From: Bryobacterales bacterium
GTDB lineage: Bacteria > Acidobacteriota > Terriglobia > Bryobacterales > Bryobacteraceae
Direction: 5' to 3'
Assembly: GCA_003170295.1 (NCBI GenBank)
Contig: PNAJ01000057.1
Span: 62,001-126,000, forward strand
Length of the DNA stretch: 64,000 bases
Position numbers and translations under genes: made by a program. The notes beneath the pieces were generated by a model. The model saw nothing but the letters and a program-made list of their open reading frames with translations, had not been told where the DNA came from and did not search any database. This document shows, one piece after another, positions 8,076-17,564 of this stretch (its first letter is position 1; every line of letters begins with the position of its first letter).

Positions 8076-9885
8076 AGCCGATCCCAGTCACCAGAATCCC
8101 GAGTTGCCGTGCATCGCCGGGGACGGAAAAAAGTTTGTCGATGCCGAGCATGACTACGACGCTCGGCCCTTCGCCTGGCGCGGGAACGGTGATCGCGTAG
8201 GCGCCTGGACCGGGGAAGGTCTGCTCCGCGACCAATCGCCCATCGACGACCAATCGAATGTCTCGGGCGGGAGATTGCCGATGTATCGTGAACTCCGCAG
8301 TGAGCGGTCCATGGGCGCGCTTCACCAATACCGATGCCGCGCCCGACGTCCAGCCGTCGGGATCGAGGCCGGCCAACACCTGTTGCTGGTCTCGCGGCGT
8401 TACCCAGGAAAGCTCGGCCTTTCGTTCGGTGAGCAAGAACGCGAAAACCCGGTCGACGGGAGCATTCGAAAATTCGAACGGCCACAGGCCGTTCGACGCC
8501 ACCGAATAGGCGGACTTTTGATTTAGAGAGAACAAGCGCAGAGGAAGGGACGGACGAATCTCCAATCCTCCGATCCTCTGGCCCTCGGGGTACAACCGTC
8601 CCGAGACGACCACATCGCCTGTCGCAAATGTTTGACCTCTCGGCACTGCCAGAGCGCCTTCGGATTCCAGATAGTAACGCAGTCCCCAATCATGATCGAC
8701 CCAAACGCGCGTTACTTCTGCTTCCTTCGCGAACAAAGCCGCGAATTGCCGGTACGCGTCCCACGTTTGATAATTGACGATGGCAAATCCCACCGACAGT
8801 GCCATTTGCAAAATAAACCCGACGCCGATCATTCGCACGTCGCAGCGATTCGCGGCAAGCATCGCGAGCGGCGCGGCGATCGGCAGGAGATATCGTGCCG
8901 AGCCCGCGAAAAATACGATGAGTGCTCCTGCGAAGAACATCAACACCCACGCTTCCAGGAATCCCTTCTTAAAGCACGATGACAACACCACGACGCCCAA
9001 TCCAAGCGATGCGCAGAACATCGGATTCGGATCGTAAAACGCTCCGCCCATCGCGGCGATCGCGCCGAGCGCCCAGTTCCAGCGATTCCCCCGAATCAGT
9101 AGCGGAGAAATAATCCACGCCGAATGCACGATTAGCGCCCCAGCGTTTTTCGCTTTTTGCGCAGCCACCTGCCAGCCGTAACTTTGCATGTATCCCGCGA
9201 GAACTGACGCGGGCATCACTCCGCCCGTGACGCGCCCGAGAATCTGCCACGCGCCGATCACGACCGGCGCCGCGAAAATCGCGCACCATGCGAGAGCGCT
9301 CCGGTTCTTTTTCTGCGAAAGATAGAACCCGAGAATCGGCACGAGAAATACCGCCTGATATGCGTCCAGCGCCGCAATCGCCGCCGCGACTCCCGAGCCG
9401 ATCAGCGCTACTGCCGAGTCTTCCTCGATACCCTTCACGAACCAGGCGACCGCCAACATCCAGAACGCGAGAAAAGGCAAATCCGCTTCGAGCGAATTTC
9501 CATTCACGACGAACGCAGGCACCGCTATGAATAACAGCGTCGCTAAAAATGGCTTGTCGCAAAATCTCCGCGCGAGCGATAACATCGCCAATGCCGCGAT
9601 GATCGAAAAGATGGAATACGCCAAGTGAAAAGGCACTTCGCGCACGTCTCCCAACGCCCACAGCAGCGCGCCCAAAATCCAGGAATTGAGCGGAGGATGC
9701 GAGTGTCCGCGCATCTCGACCAGATCGCCCTGGAATAAATACTTCGCGTGATCCGGATGCAGCGGTTCGATCTGTGCATGCTCCGCGCCGTACAAATAAT
9801 AAAGATCGTCGCCCTGAATCGCCTCACGCAGGAACGGCAGGCGCAACGCCAGTACAATCGCGACGATCGCGAACGTTTGCTTCAC
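8065..9885 (-). CDS. GT39-like polytopic membrane glycosyltransferase
   Basis: 606 residues from a GTG at 9885, which overlaps the stop of the upstream hydrolase gene as GTGA; a longer frame to 10158 exists but only re-reads that gene. About 10-12 hydrophobic helices occupy residues 1-400. Between the first two lies the PMT/ArnT-type loop with GDDLYYLYGAEHA, and LVEMRGHSHPPLNSWIL resembles the H-P-P-L motif of GT39 enzymes. The last 200 residues are soluble and probably periplasmic. Such enzymes transfer sugars from polyprenyl-phosphate donors. Acceptor unknown. Confidence 0.78.
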   Translation of the reverse strand: MKQTFAIVAIVLALRLPFLREAIQGDDLYYLYGAEHAQIEPLHPDHAKYLFQGDLVEMRGHSHPPLNSWILGALLWALGDVREVPFHLAYSIFSIIAALAMLSLARRFCDKPFLATLLFIAVPAFVVNGNSLEADLPFLAFWMLAVAWFVKGIEEDSAVALIGSGVAAAIAALDAYQAVFLVPILGFYLSQKKNRSALAWCAIFAAPVVIGAWQILGRVTGGVMPASVLAGYMQSYGWQVAAQKAKNAGALIVHSAWIISPLLIRGNRWNWALGAIAAMGGAFYDPNPMFCASLGLGVVVLSSCFKKGFLEAWVLMFFAGALIVFFAGSARYLLPIAAPLAMLAANRCDVRMIGVGFILQMALSVGFAIVNYQTWDAYRQFAALFAKEAEVTRVWVDHDWGLRYYLESEGALAVPRGQTFATGDVVVSGRLYPEGQRIGGLEIRPSLPLRLFSLNQKSAYSVASNGLWPFEFSNAPVDRVFAFLLTERKAELSWVTPRDQQQVLAGLDPDGWTSGAASVLVKRAHGPLTAEFTIHRQSPARDIRLVVDGRLVAEQTFPGPGAYAITVPAPGEGPSVVVMLGIDKLFSVPGDARQLGILVTGIGFKP

Positions 9886-10580
9886 CACTCGACAGGCACA
9901 CCGGGTTCGAGCGGCCACACCTCTGTATCCGGCTGATCGCGAATCAGGTCGGCCAACTGCTCCGGCCGTCCGATCAGCGGCGGGAAAGTCCCGAAGTGAA
10001 GAGGGATGACGCGCTTCACGTTCAACATGCGGCAGGCGAGCGCGGCCTCGCGCGGACCCATGGTATAAAAATCGCCGATCGGCAGAAACGCGAGCTCGGG
10101 ATGATACAGCCGCTCGATGAGCTGCATGTCGGAAAAGACGTTGGTGTCGCCCGCGCAATAGACGACGCGGCGATCCGGCATGCGCACCACGTAACCGGCC
10201 GCCTCGCCTCCATAAATAATTTTTCCGTCGTCGAGAATGCCGCAGCTATGGATCGCAGTCGTCATAGTCACCGAAATCGGTCCGACCGTCGCGGTGCCGC
10301 CTTTATTCATGCCGACGGTGTTTTTCGCGCCCTTCGATTCCAGCCAATGGGCGGTCTCATAAATCGCGACAATCTGCGGAGAAAATTTTGCAGCCAGCGG
10401 GAGGACGTCGTGAATATGATCGAAATGGCCGTGCGAAACCAGGATCACATCCACGCGATCGATCGCGTGTCCCGATGGATATTTCGGATTTCCCTCAATC
10501 CACGGATCCACCAGAATCACTTCGTCTGTTTCAAGACGCAACTGATATGTTCCATGCCCGAGCCACGTGATCTCTACCAT
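9882..10580 (-). CDS. UlaG-like metallo-beta-lactamase fold hydrolase (UPF0173 type)
   Basis: 232 residues. The metal-binding H-x-H-x-D-H motif is present as SHGHFDHIHD near residues 50-59, with further ligands in TTAIHSCG, YCAGDTN and the C-terminal LHFGTF. This is the cytoplasmic UPF0173/UlaG-like branch, whose substrates are mostly unknown. No signal peptide. The gene lies 9 bases downstream of the GH3 gene and overlaps the membrane glycosyltransferase by four bases, so all three probably form one minus-strand operon. Confidence 0.88.
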   Translation of the reverse strand: MVEITWLGHGTYQLRLETDEVILVDPWIEGNPKYPSGHAIDRVDVILVSHGHFDHIHDVLPLAAKFSPQIVAIYETAHWLESKGAKNTVGMNKGGTATVGPISVTMTTAIHSCGILDDGKIIYGGEAAGYVVRMPDRRVVYCAGDTNVFSDMQLIERLYHPELAFLPIGDFYTMGPREAALACRMLNVKRVIPLHFGTFPPLIGRPEQLADLIRDQPDTEVWPLEPGVPVEW

Positions 10581-10589
10581 ATATAAATG

Positions 10590-12368
10590 TTACCGGGATC
10601 GCGCCGGCAACTGAATCCCGTCTCCGTATTTCGCGAGTCCGGGGATCGTCACCGGCAAGTGCCCGCCAATAGAAATCTCGCCGAACAGAGCCTTCACCGC
10701 AGACACTTCCGATGGAGGAGTGCTGCTGAACGTCGCTAAATACGCCGCGGTTTTCCCGAACGCGCTCAATAGATAAGGATTGCCCATCGCGACGATCACC
10801 ACCGGCACAGCCCCTTCGGTCAACTTCGCGACGAAAGGCGTAAGCTCGCCGCCAAGTGCGACGCTCCCTCGATATGCCGCAACGGTAGCGAATGCAGCGA
10901 CGACGATGGCCGAGCATTTTGATGTGTCTCCGACAATCGCCGCCAGCGCCGCCGCATTCATCGTCGCATCCACCATCGAGATTTGCGACTTCGGCGCGAA
11001 TCTGCTATACGCGTCGATCATCCGCTGTCCCGCCGGCGACGTGCGCCGCTCGACCACCACCATCAGACACGACTGCGCCGACGCCGCCAGCGGCAGAACG
11101 TCGTGTTCATTCCGTACCAGTGTCACCGCGCGATCCGACGCCAGCTGCGCGCGCGCCACGTCCTCCTCGGAATTGAACCCATCGCTGATTTCATCGAGGT
11201 CGACCAGCTTCTTCTTCGTGATCCCGACGCGCACCTTTGCTTCGAGGACCCGCATCACGCTCTCGTCGATGCGAGCCCGTTTCAGCCGCCCGTTCTCGAT
11301 CGCCGAAATCACAGCGTGAATCACGGTCTCGGGATTCAGAGGCATCAGCAGCACGTCCGCGCCGGCATTGAGCGCGCGCACCGCGGCCTCGCCCTGATTG
11401 AACATTTTCGAGAGTCCCTGCATATCCATCGCGTCGGTCACGATGATGTTTTGAAACTTCAACTCTTCGCGCAGCACGCCTGTCAGCACTTTCGAGGACA
11501 CCGTGGCGGGAATTTCGTCGGGCTCGATCGCGGGTACGGAAAGGTGCGCGGTCATGATGGAATCGACGCCATGCGAAATCGCGGCGCGGAACGGCGCGAA
11601 CTCCACGGCTTCTAAACGTTCCTTGCTTGCAGTCACTGTGCCCAGCGCCATGTGGCTATCGGTATCCGTGTCGCCGTGACCCGGAAAATGTTTCGCCGTC
11701 ACCAGCACTCGATTTCTTGGATCGGAGTGCGCGCCATCGATGTAAGCCGCGACGTTCTGCGCGACATCCTCGGCGTTCTCTCCAAAGCTGCGCGTATTGA
11801 TCACCGGATTCTCGGGATTATTATTCACATCGGCGACGGGAGCGAAAATCCATTGCACGCCAATTGCCCGAGCCTCGCGCGCCGTGGCGAACCCCTCGTA
11901 GCGCGCGCCTTCGGGATCGCGCCCCGCCCCGTACGCCATGTTGTATGGAAACTGCGCGCCTCCTGTAACGCGCATCGATGCGCCGCGCTCAAAATCGGCC
12001 GCGATCAGCAGAGGCGTCTTCGACATTTTCTGCATCTGGTTCAGGAACAGCGCCATCGCGTGCGGCTCGGCGTTGCGGACCGTTCCATGATCCACTCGAT
12101 TGGCGACGATGAATCCGCCAATATGCAGATCGTGAACCCAGTGCCGGTATTTCTGATACTCGGCGGTTTTCATCCCCGGTGCGTCCCCAAAGCAGGTAGC
12201 GACAATGAGCTGCGACACGCGATCGCGGAGGCTCATCGACTTCAGGATCGATTGCGCGGCACGCTGGTCCGGCGTCAACGGCGGCTTTCTTGTTTTTGCG
12301 GAAGCCTTCGTCGCGGCGATCGCGGTAACGCTCAGCAGCAGCGCCAACGCGGCGCGAGGGAATCGCAT
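10590..12368 (-). CDS. Exported glycoside hydrolase family 3 enzyme (NagZ-like beta-N-acetylglucosaminidase)
   Basis: Starting at ATG 12368 gives 592 residues with a signal peptide (MRFPRAALALLLSVTAIAA); the frame extends further upstream but without leader character. The NagZ-type motif KHFPGHGDTDTDSH (226-239) supplies the His-Asp acid/base dyad and D312 (TDAMDM) is the predicted nucleophile. A second GH3 C-terminal alpha/beta domain occupies roughly 400-592. NagZ enzymes remove GlcNAc from muropeptides; unlike the cytoplasmic E. coli enzyme this one carries a leader, so it should act outside the cytoplasm. A NamZ-domain protein at 28.8 kb could act in the same route. Confidence 0.9.
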   Translation of the reverse strand: MRFPRAALALLLSVTAIAATKASAKTRKPPLTPDQRAAQSILKSMSLRDRVSQLIVATCFGDAPGMKTAEYQKYRHWVHDLHIGGFIVANRVDHGTVRNAEPHAMALFLNQMQKMSKTPLLIAADFERGASMRVTGGAQFPYNMAYGAGRDPEGARYEGFATAREARAIGVQWIFAPVADVNNNPENPVINTRSFGENAEDVAQNVAAYIDGAHSDPRNRVLVTAKHFPGHGDTDTDSHMALGTVTASKERLEAVEFAPFRAAISHGVDSIMTAHLSVPAIEPDEIPATVSSKVLTGVLREELKFQNIIVTDAMDMQGLSKMFNQGEAAVRALNAGADVLLMPLNPETVIHAVISAIENGRLKRARIDESVMRVLEAKVRVGITKKKLVDLDEISDGFNSEEDVARAQLASDRAVTLVRNEHDVLPLAASAQSCLMVVVERRTSPAGQRMIDAYSRFAPKSQISMVDATMNAAALAAIVGDTSKCSAIVVAAFATVAAYRGSVALGGELTPFVAKLTEGAVPVVIVAMGNPYLLSAFGKTAAYLATFSSTPPSEVSAVKALFGEISIGGHLPVTIPGLAKYGDGIQLPARSR

Positions 12369-12541
12369 GTACTTAAGGATATCCTGAGCCCAATGTGCAC
12401 TGTGGATTGCGAAAAAAGTCCCAAAAAAATCTGCATCTGGTCGATTAGGGGTTTCAGGCGGAAGTATTCCGCAGGTTCGCCGTACTCCGGGGGGCGCGAT
12501 GGCGATCGTTTGTCGAAACATTGGATTGAAACGGAGAAAAA

Positions 12542-13966
12542 GTGCGCAATTGGACGATAACCGGAAGGATTTGGGCGATGATTGCCCTCAGTGTGTTCGT
12601 GGGCGTGTCGAGCGGTGGCTTCTTGTTCTATCGCCTCGAATCCATCGTGGCGAGCTATGAGCGCCTGTTCACGCACGACGTGCATGACCAGGATCTTGCA
12701 CGCCAAATGCAGGTGACCTTCAAGAAACAGGTGCAGGAATGGAAGGATATGCTTCTTCGCGGACGGGATCCCGCGATGCTCGCGAAGTATTCCGCGGCCT
12801 TCGAGAAAGAATCAGGCAACGTGCGCCAACTAGGGGCGCTGTTGAAACAAAGTATCGATAGCGATCGCGCCCGTGTAATGGCGGATCAGTTTACGCAGGC
12901 TCATGAAGCCATGTCGGTAACCTATCGCCGGGCGCAACAGGCCTTCGCCGCATCGAAGGGCACGGCGCAAGCGAGGGCGGACGCGATGGTCAAGGGTCAG
13001 GACCGGGCGCCTACCGACCTGATTGACAAACTTGTCGCAACTCTAGTCGCCCAAACCGATGGACGCCGTGCAGCTATTACGAATAGTCTGTGGAAGTTCG
13101 GATGCGCCACCGGCTTGGCGTTCTTAGTGTTGGTGGCGTTATCGATTAAAGTGGTTCGCGGCATTAACAAGGATCTCCGGCGCGATCTCGCCGGCCTGAG
13201 CCACAGCGCCGAGAAGGTTGCCAGGACAGCTCTACAGATATCCGCGGCTAGGCAGACCCTTGCGCAAGGGGCTTCCGAACAGGCTGCCTCCTTGGAAGAA
13301 ACGTCCGCTTCCAGTTCGCAAACCGCCGCAATGATTCAAAGAAATGCAGAAGGCGCAGCACACTCGGCGAAGTTGATGGCGCAGGTGGAGTCGCGCGTGA
13401 TGGGCGCCAATCAAGCGCTTGCCGCGATGCTCGAAGCCATGGAAAACGTCAAGCTCTCCAGCGGCAAGATCGCGAAGATTATCAAAGTGATTGACCAAAT
13501 CGCTTTCCAAACGAATATTCTGGCGCTCAATGCCGCGGTCGAGGCGGCTAGAGCCGGCGAGGCGGGTGCGGGATTCGCCGTCGTCGCGGACGAAGTGCGG
13601 AACCTGGCACAACGCAGCGCGCAGGCTGCAAAGGATACGGAGTCGCTCATCCAGGAATCGATTGCCGTGTCGAGCGGCGGTCATGCGAAGGTTAGTGAGA
13701 TCGCTGAGGCGATTCGCTCGATTACCGAGAGCGCTTCCACCGTGAGAACGCTGGTGGACGAAGTGAGCCTCGGCAGCCAGGAACAGAGCCGCGGTATGGA
13801 AATTATTTCGACCTCGCTTCAACAAATCGAGCAGGTGACTCAGACCTCCACCGCCGCCGCCGAAGAATCCGCGGCTGCGGGCGAGGAGCTGAAAGCCCAG
13901 GCGGTAGCGCTCAATGAAGTCGTCGATCGAATGAGCACCATGCTCGGCGCAGTTGACCGGAAGTAG
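12542..13966 (+). CDS. Methyl-accepting chemotaxis protein
   Basis: 474 residues from GTG 12542, preceded by GGAG five bases upstream. Transmembrane helices lie at about 7-30 and 185-204, enclosing a roughly 150-residue periplasmic helical sensor. There is no clear HAMP domain; TM2 leads almost directly into a helical stretch and the signalling hairpin. The highly conserved tip reads [20 protein letters not shown] followed by [21 protein letters not shown] likely methylation region ([12 protein letters not shown]) precedes it. No che genes are in the window, so it must feed a distant CheA/CheW array. Ligand unknown. Confidence 0.93.
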   Translation: MRNWTITGRIWAMIALSVFVGVSSGGFLFYRLESIVASYERLFTHDVHDQDLARQMQVTFKKQVQEWKDMLLRGRDPAMLAKYSAAFEKESGNVRQLGALLKQSIDSDRARVMADQFTQAHEAMSVTYRRAQQAFAASKGTAQARADAMVKGQDRAPTDLIDKLVATLVAQTDGRRAAITNSLWKFGCATGLAFLVLVALSIKVVRGINKDLRRDLAGLSHSAEKVARTALQISAARQTLAQGASEQAASLEETSASSSQTAAMIQRNAEGAAHSAKLMAQVESRVMGANQALAAMLEAMENVKLSSGKIAKIIKVIDQIAFQTNILALNAAVEAARAGEAGAGFAVVADEVRNLAQRSAQAAKDTESLIQESIAVSSGGHAKVSEIAEAIRSITESASTVRTLVDEVSLGSQEQSRGMEIISTSLQQIEQVTQTSTAAAEESAAAGEELKAQAVALNEVVDRMSTMLGAVDRK

Positions 13967-14003
13967 TGGGTGAGTTTCTTCTCGTGACCGCTCCAGAACA
14001 ATA

Positions 14004-14025
14004 GAGCCGCGACCTTCGGGAGCGG
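14004..14025 (-). repeat. Dispersed 22-nt palindromic (REP-like) repeat, copy A
   Basis: Minus-strand orientation of a hairpin built from CCGCTCCC and GGTCGCGGCTC half sites with three or four bases between. Three other copies lie at 50481, 57897 and 61570. This copy follows the chemoreceptor stop by 38 bases. Confidence 0.7.
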
Positions 14026-14050
14026 AAATCCCGTGGGCTATCCTGGGCCC

Positions 14051-15382
14051 ATGGGAACTCCGAAATTAACGGCCTGTTTTTGATCTCAGCCGCGCTATGC
14101 CAAGCTCAGGATGCAACCGCCGATCTCAATCGGCAAGTCGCGGAGCTGCGGGATTTGGTTTTGAAGTTACAAACCGGGATGGACGATCTTGAAAAGAAGT
14201 CAGTCCATCCGGTGGGAGAAGTGCGGGAGGCTGTTCGCGCATTGCCTGCGGAGCATGTGACGGCTCCCAGACTACTCGAAAATACGACTATCAATTTTGC
14301 GTTCGACGGCTACTACGGCTTCAATTTCAATTCGCCGATCGGACGCTCGAACCTTCTCCGTGCCTACGATGTCAGCAGCAACAGCTTCAGTCTGAATCAA
14401 GCGGATGTGGTGATCGAAAACGCTGTCGATTCGGCCAAGGGCAAGCACTTCGGCGCTCGGTTGGATCTCCAGTTCGGGCAAGCCACGCAAACGCTGCAAG
14501 GCAACGCGGTGAATGAGCCGCGCCCCGGTATTTACAGGAATGTTTTCCAGGCGTATGGAACCTTCGCGCCGAACGAACATCTTACATTGGACTTCGGAAA
14601 ATGGTTCAGCTCCATTGGCCTCGAAGGGAATTACACTAAGGATTCAAATCAATTATTCACGTTCGTACTTGTTCGATTTTCTGCCGTTCTTTCACATGGG
14701 CGTCCGGGCCGCGTACAAGGTCAACAGCGCGATCACGTTCAATTATTGGATCGATAACGGCACGCAGCAGACCGAAGCGTTCAACGGTTTCAAAGACCAG
14801 CTTTTCGGACTTACGGCGCAACATCGCAAGAATTTCTCGTGGACCGTGAACTACTATCTGGGCCAGGAACATCCTGACGTGGTGTACTTTCCTTACTCCA
14901 GTCCGCCTGACTTACCGACGCTGCAAGGTATCTCCTTCCAGCCGATTCGCCCAGCCCCGACGGGCAAAACGCACATCTTCGACACCTACGCAACGTGGCA
15001 GCCCGCTCAACGATGGACACTTGCACTCGAAGGCGACTACGTGATCGAGAGGCAACTGCCGTCATCCGCGCCTGTGCATGCCGATGGCGGCGCGTTTTAC
15101 GCCCGCTACCAGTTGACGAAAAAATTCGCGCTGGCAGGTCGCGGTGAATATGTCTCCGATCGCGGAGGCTTGTTTACCGGCGCCTCACAAGCGCTAAAGG
15201 AGGCGACGCTCACATCGGAGTACAGCCTCGCCGAGGGATTCGTCGCACGACTCGAATGGCGGCGCGACTTCTCGAATCATCCTTATTTCCTCACCGATAC
15301 GCTCGGACAACTGAGCAAAGCGCAGACGACGGCCACGATAGGAGTGGTCTGGTGGTTCGGCAAGAAGACCGGAGTCTGGTGA
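14051..15382 (+). pseudogene. Porin-like outer-membrane beta-barrel (BBP2 type), two compensating frameshifts
   Basis: The product is a barrel with a short coiled coil after the leader (LNRQVAELRDLVLKLQTGMDDL), as in the BBP2/outer-membrane 'porin' family. Three segments lie in alternating frames. ATG 14051 starts a leader MGTPKLTACF that stops after a run of five Ts (14077-14081); one extra T would continue into ISAALCQAQDA, completing a signal peptide. The middle part (14080-14650) reads to YTKDSN, then one surplus base near 14650 shifts the frame; removing it gives the family-like KDSNNYSRSYLFDFLPFFHMGVRAAYKVN region (split here by the shift). The rest runs to the barrel end VVWWFGKKTG. 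As written, no full product is made unless the errors are artefacts. Confidence 0.75.
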
Positions 15383-15395
15383 TATCCTGGTCCGC

Positions 15396-16790
15396 ATGCT
15401 GAGTCGCATACTCCATAAAAGACATAGACTCCTCGGAGTTCTCGCCGCATTCACCACGTTGACGCTTGCGGCCGCGTCGAAAGAAACCGCGCTCGATCGA
15501 TATGTGCACGCGCCCGACGCGAGTTACAAATGGGAGCCCGTCAATACGATTCCGGGGGAAGGTTTTAAAGCATACGTCCTCGATCTGACGTCGCAAACCT
15601 GGAAGCCTCCGGTCGAGCCGGATCGTACAGTGTGGAAGCACTGGCTGACCATCATCGTGCCGGACAAAGTAGAGTACACCACGGGTTTTCTCTACATCAC
15701 CGGCGGCAATAATAACAACAAAGCGCCGGAGAAGGCCGATCAGATGATCGTCGACATCGCGACGACGACCAATAGCGTGGTTGCGCAACTGAATATGGTT
15801 CCGAACCAGCCGCTCTCGTTTCCAGACGCCAAGAAAAAAGACATGGTGGAGGACGAGTTTATCGCCTATACCTGGGACAAGTTTCTGCGTACCGGCGATG
15901 AAATGTGGCCGGCTCGTTTACCGATGACCAAGAGCGCGGTGAAGGCCATGGACGCGGTGACAGAGTTCATGAAACAGAAGGTCACTACGTTCATGGTGGC
16001 CGGCGGATCGAAGCGAGGTTGGACCACGTGGACCACGGCGGCTGTCGACAAGCGAGTGGTCGCGATCGCTCCGATGGTGATCGATCTGTTGAACAACGAG
16101 AAATCCTTCGAGCATCATTACAGGGCGTACGGATTCTATTCGCCCGCGGTGAAGGATTACGAAAATCTCGACATCATGAAATGGAACGGCACGCCGCAGA
16201 TGAAGGCGCTCATGAAGATCGAGGAGCCCTATGAATATCGCGATCGTTTGACGATGCCGAAGTACATTGTGAACGCGGCAGGCGACCAGTATTTCCTGCC
16301 CGATTCGTCGCGATTTTACTTCGACGATCTGAAGGGTGAGAAGTATCTGCGCTATGTCCAGAACACGGATCACTCGCTGAAGAACTCGGATGCTCGCGAC
16401 GGGCTGATTGCGTTCTATGACGCGTTTTTAAAGAAACAAGCACGGCCGAAGTTTTTCTGGAAGTTTGAAGACGACGGGTCCATCAAAGTTACGACAGTGA
16501 CCAAGCCGAGCGAAGTGAAGCTGTGGCAAGCGAATAATCCCGAAAAGCGCGATTTTCGGTTGATGTCGATCGGTCCGGCATACAAGTCGACTGTTCTGAC
16601 GGAACAAAAAGATGGTGTGTACATCGGCAAAGTCGAGAAGCCGGAAAAAGGCTATACCGCGTACTTCATCGAGCTGACTTTTCCCGGTGGGACAAAGTAT
16701 TCCATGAAATTTTCAACCGCCGTTCGTGTGAATCCAGATACGCTGCCTTTCCCGGCGCCTCATTGGACGCCGCCCGTCATCAACAAATAA
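15396..16790 (+). CDS. PhoPQ-activated pathogenicity-related (PqaA-type) alpha/beta hydrolase
   Basis: 464 residues with a leader (LLGVLAAFTTLTLAAAS, residues 12-28). The body matches the PqaA family: TGFLYITGGNNNN, MVPNQPLSFPD, DEFIAYTWDKFL, and the nucleophile elbow GGSKRGWTTW (about 204-213), followed by AAGDQYFLPDSS and NTDHSLKNSD holding the acid and histidine. Members are secreted hydrolase-fold proteins first found as PhoP/PhoQ-controlled in Salmonella; the substrate is not established. It starts 13 bases after the frameshifted barrel gene and may share its transcript. Confidence 0.88.
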   Translation: MLSRILHKRHRLLGVLAAFTTLTLAAASKETALDRYVHAPDASYKWEPVNTIPGEGFKAYVLDLTSQTWKPPVEPDRTVWKHWLTIIVPDKVEYTTGFLYITGGNNNNKAPEKADQMIVDIATTTNSVVAQLNMVPNQPLSFPDAKKKDMVEDEFIAYTWDKFLRTGDEMWPARLPMTKSAVKAMDAVTEFMKQKVTTFMVAGGSKRGWTTWTTAAVDKRVVAIAPMVIDLLNNEKSFEHHYRAYGFYSPAVKDYENLDIMKWNGTPQMKALMKIEEPYEYRDRLTMPKYIVNAAGDQYFLPDSSRFYFDDLKGEKYLRYVQNTDHSLKNSDARDGLIAFYDAFLKKQARPKFFWKFEDDGSIKVTTVTKPSEVKLWQANNPEKRDFRLMSIGPAYKSTVLTEQKDGVYIGKVEKPEKGYTAYFIELTFPGGTKYSMKFSTAVRVNPDTLPFPAPHWTPPVINK

Positions 16791-17050
16791 TTTATCGAGG
16801 CCTCTTTAGCCAGGAGGCTTTACTTCGCCTGGCGCGAAGATCCGGCATCATGCACCGGAAGGCACCCAACGTACGCTCGCCCTTGGAGGCGGATCTAGAA
16901 TCCTACCAACCGGCCAGCCCCGCCCTCCGTTGGAAGAGCGCGGGACCTTGTTGCTTATAAATTAGTTGAGAGTTGTGGAGGCGGGTGAGGATGAATGTTC
17001 GATGTTACTGAAGAGAATTGAAATAGAGTTTCGCGGCGGGATGGGAATGC

Positions 17051-17299
17051 TCAGCGATAAGCCTCTCTACGGTTGCGGACGCGGAGGACGCGGATTTTTT
17101 CTTCATCCTGATCGAAACGGATGCGATAGTCGCCGACGCGGAGGCGGTACTCGGCAGGGTTAATGCCCTGGAGCTTTTTCACGTCTCCAACGGTGGTTTG
17201 TGCAAAACGCTCAACGGCTTGCTTGATGCGGCGAGCGCTGTCTTTATCGAGCTTTTCCAAACCCTTAAGGCCTGTCGCCGTCCACTCGACTTGCTTCAC
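17051..17299 (-). CDS. RelE/ParE-type toxin
   Basis: 82 residues with the RelE mRNA-interferase layout: an N-terminal helical pair (GLKGLEKLDKDSARRIKQAVERF), then a beta sheet with KKLQGINPAEYRLRVGDYRIRF and the C-terminal strand VLRVRNRREAYR. The basic residues R52/R54 region and the terminal R-x-x-x-Y resemble the catalytic surface of RelE/ParE proteins. It lies four bases downstream of a small acidic gene that is its likely antitoxin. This looks like the only intact two-gene toxin module with this order in the first half of the window. Confidence 0.88.
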   Translation of the reverse strand: MKQVEWTATGLKGLEKLDKDSARRIKQAVERFAQTTVGDVKKLQGINPAEYRLRVGDYRIRFDQDEEKIRVLRVRNRREAYR

Positions 17300-17303
17300 T
17301 ACG

Positions 17304-17555
17304 TTAGTCTAATCCCAGGCGGCGCATGGCTTCGTCATGCGGAATCCCCTTGCCGCCGTTGCGTTTGAGCCACTCATGCGCCTCAGCCACTTCCGCTTTT
17401 TCCTCGTCGGTCTCGGGCTCGTCGTCGATGGGCGCGTTGAGAAGGGCTAGAGTGACGGGGTCTAGGATCTTTTCGAGCAACCCGACCGCTGTCGAGAGTT
17501 GAGTCTCTGGTATATGGTCGATCAGTTCATGGGCGTGCTGGCGCGTCTCGCTCAT
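17304..17555 (-). CDS. Antitoxin of the RelE-type module
   Basis: 83 residues, acidic overall, with no classical ribbon-helix-helix or HTH signature at the start. The C-terminal half (DEPETDEEKAEVAEAHEWLKRN, then GGKGIPHDEAMRRLGLD) resembles the toxin-binding tails of antitoxins whose partners are RelE/ParE toxins; the ending HDEAMRRLGL is common in Acidobacteria and Chloroflexi modules. Assignment rests on this tail and on the four-base spacing to the toxin. A DNA-binding role in autoregulation is not evident from sequence. Confidence 0.75.
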   Translation of the reverse strand: MSETRQHAHELIDHIPETQLSTAVGLLEKILDPVTLALLNAPIDDEPETDEEKAEVAEAHEWLKRNGGKGIPHDEAMRRLGLD

Positions 17556-17564
17556 AACACCAGT

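Noticed and set aside
8065-10158. 697-codon frame for the membrane glycosyltransferase
   Set aside because: The first 91 codons are Arg-rich and re-read the UlaG-like gene; the true start is GTG 9885 in GTGA overlap.
9774-10586. Plus-strand frame of 270 codons
   Set aside because: Opposite to two well-supported overlapping genes; low-complexity Arg/His content.
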